Source: DATAOG01 sp963798075 (GTDB lineage: Bacteria > Pseudomonadota > Alphaproteobacteria > Geminicoccales > Geminicoccaceae). From it: DNA of 64,000 nt. The DNA is taken from positions 186,001-250,000 of the forward strand of contig CAWCRU010000029.1 in assembly GCA_963798075.1 (NCBI GenBank). Direction: 5' to 3'. Position 1 is the stretch's first letter. Each line of letters starts with the position of its first letter. Under the pieces are notes generated by a model. The model was not told where the DNA came from. It was given only the letters and a program-made list of their open reading frames with translations, and did not search any database. Below are positions 62,738-64,000 of the stretch, piece after piece. The position numbers and the translations under genes are program-made.

Positions 62738-64000
62738 TCAACCGGAGGTGCGTGCCAGGCGCCAGGCGGCCACCACCCCGAGTGCTGCCAACGGCAGGAA
62801 TGCGGCGAACACCCAGAAGGCGGCGACCTCGACGCCGCCGCCTGCCGCGGTAGCGAGGCCCGAGAGATTGGCGACGATGCCGCTCGCGGCTGCGCCGAGC
62901 GCATAGCCCAGCATCTGCATGGTCGGCAGGGAGGAGGCGGCGCGCTCGCGCTCGCCGCGCGGCACGCTCTCGACCACGCGCCGCATCACGAACGCCCAGC
63001 ACATGCCGAAGCCGGCGCCAAGCAGGACCGCGGACGGCAGCAGCGCGACCACGGGCCCCCGCGGCATGGTCCAGGCCATGCCGGCGATGCCGGCCGTGAC
63101 GATCAACGCGCCGCCGCGGATCAGCGCCGGCTCGAGGCGCGCCCCGGCGCCGGCGAAGACGATCGCAGCGACCGTCCAGGATACCGATTCCGCCGCGATC
63201 ATGAAGCCCGCGATCAGGGGCGTGGCGCCGAACAGGGTCTCCATCAGCAGCGGCCCGTAGACCGTGAACGAGATGGTCGCGACGGACAGCGACAGGGCCA
63301 TGACGTAGCCCGCCCCCCAGGGCTCGCGCAGGTCGAGCGGACGCGGCGGGAACAGCTGGTTGCCGCGGCGCTCCAGGAGCAGCGCGGCCGCCAGCAGAGC
63401 GAGCCCGGCCGCGACCAGCGGCAGGGCGGCAAGCATCGTCGCCTGGACGCCGGCTGCGAGCACCGCCAGCACGCCTGCGCTGAGCGCGAGGATGCGGCCG
63501 CCCGGCACCGGCTCCGCCGCCTCGGCCCGGGCGCGCGCGCGGCCGAGCAGGAGCGGCATGACCGCGGCCAGCGCCAGGCCCTGCAGCGCGAAGGCCCAGA
63601 AACCGCCGCGCCACCAGCCCGCGGTCGCGAACGCGCCGCCGATCAGCGGCCCGGTCAGCGCCGAGACGCCCCACACGCCCGAGATCACGGCCAGCAGCTG
63701 CGGCCAGCGCTCGGGGGCAAACAGCCGGGTGATGCCGACATGCGCGAGCGTGACCATCCAGCCCCCGCCGCAGCCCTGCAGGAGCCGGCCGAGCAGCATG
63801 ACGGCGATGTCGGGAGCGAGCGCGCTGAGCGTGCAGCCAGCGGCATAGATCAGGGCCGCCAAGGCCATCGCGACCCCGAGGCCGAACCTCAGCGCCAGGA
63901 TACCGGTGACCGCGCCGGCCACGATCGAGCCCAGCTGGTAGAGGGCCACGGTCCAATAGATGAAGGCGAGGCCGCCGATCTCGGCCACCGCACTCGGCAT
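62738..64000 (-). CDS. MFS transporter, N terminus cut by window edge
   Basis: At least 420 residues of a major facilitator protein of the drug-exporter type. It shows ALYQLGSIVAGAVTGILALR at the start, the ITRLFAPERWPQLLAVISGV loop, GVWGVSALTGPLIGG (motif C) and a 14-segment-like layout. The first visible codon is ATG at the edge, but the family usually has one more membrane segment before it, so the gene probably begins outside the window. Substrate unknown. Confidence 0.85.
   Translation of the reverse strand: MPSAVAEIGGLAFIYWTVALYQLGSIVAGAVTGILALRFGLGVAMALAALIYAAGCTLSALAPDIAVMLLGRLLQGCGGGWMVTLAHVGITRLFAPERWPQLLAVISGVWGVSALTGPLIGGAFATAGWWRGGFWAFALQGLALAAVMPLLLGRARARAEAAEPVPGGRILALSAGVLAVLAAGVQATMLAALPLVAAGLALLAAALLLERRGNQLFPPRPLDLREPWGAGYVMALSLSVATISFTVYGPLLMETLFGATPLIAGFMIAAESVSWTVAAIVFAGAGARLEPALIRGGALIVTAGIAGMAWTMPRGPVVALLPSAVLLGAGFGMCWAFVMRRVVESVPRGERERAASSLPTMQMLGYALGAAASGIVANLSGLATAAGGGVEVAAFWVFAAFLPLAALGVVAAWRLARTSG

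Overview
The window reads as a chromosomal segment of a very GC-rich, flagellated alphaproteobacterium, most likely in or near the Rhodospirillales. Supporting markers are a SciP homologue with CtrA-type TTAA-N7-TTAA sites, COQ9 beside peptide deformylase and ribosomal protein S21, a one-cysteine DksA, heterotetrameric sarcosine oxidase, and a MotE/DUF6468 flagellar pair. The assignment is an inference from gene content. I see no insertion sequence, prophage, CRISPR array or plasmid gene.

Layout. 1-4336: an FAD oxidoreductase cut by the left edge, an EmrB-type exporter, a short-chain dehydrogenase and a MarR-GNAT gene with a palindromic operator. 4373-8685: a DUF1127 protein, type II NADH dehydrogenase, OsmC, S21, peptide deformylase and COQ9. 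8660-13990: a CheB-CheR-PAS hybrid (frame broken as read) divergent from a PAS-GGDEF-EAL protein. 14035-43009: the flagellar region, in blocks flgH-flgA-flgG-flgF (minus), fliL-fliM-DUF6468-motE-cheY-large TPR protein (plus), fliP-fliO-unknown-flhX (minus), a non-flagellar insert moeB-dsrE-dksA, fliK-flgD-flgE, sciP, then fliF-fliG-fliH-fliN-flbD-flhA-flhF-flhG and a FliK-like gene. 43048-52807: degenerate EAL protein, M23 peptidase, two HpcH/HpaI aldolases around a MOSC protein, a DUF4114-RTX-VWA protein, an AcuI-type reductase and a two-domain kinase-like protein. 53112-64000: a SpoIIAA-like protein, soxBDAG, tRNA-Gln, SAM hydrolase, ispE, a TPR lipoprotein, a 66-residue conserved protein and an MFS transporter cut by the right edge.

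How it fits together. The flagellar genes show the layered control known from Caulobacter. CtrA-like sites precede fliL, the cheY gene, the flhX-fliOP operon, sciP and (weakly) fliF. Sigma-54 sites (GG-N10-GC) precede flgFGAH and fliK-flgDE. The window encodes both the sigma-54 activator FlbD, with a degenerate receiver, and the CtrA inhibitor SciP. The genes flgB, flgC, flgI, fliE, fliI, fliQ, fliR, full flhB, motA/B and flagellin are not here.

A caution. Five genes (MarR-GNAT, CheB-CheR-PAS, fliK, the EAL protein and the M23 peptidase) carry six apparent single-base or dinucleotide frameshifts in GC-rich runs, and a sixth gene lacks a good start. That density points to residual indel errors in the sequence more than to real decay, so these genes may be intact in the organism.
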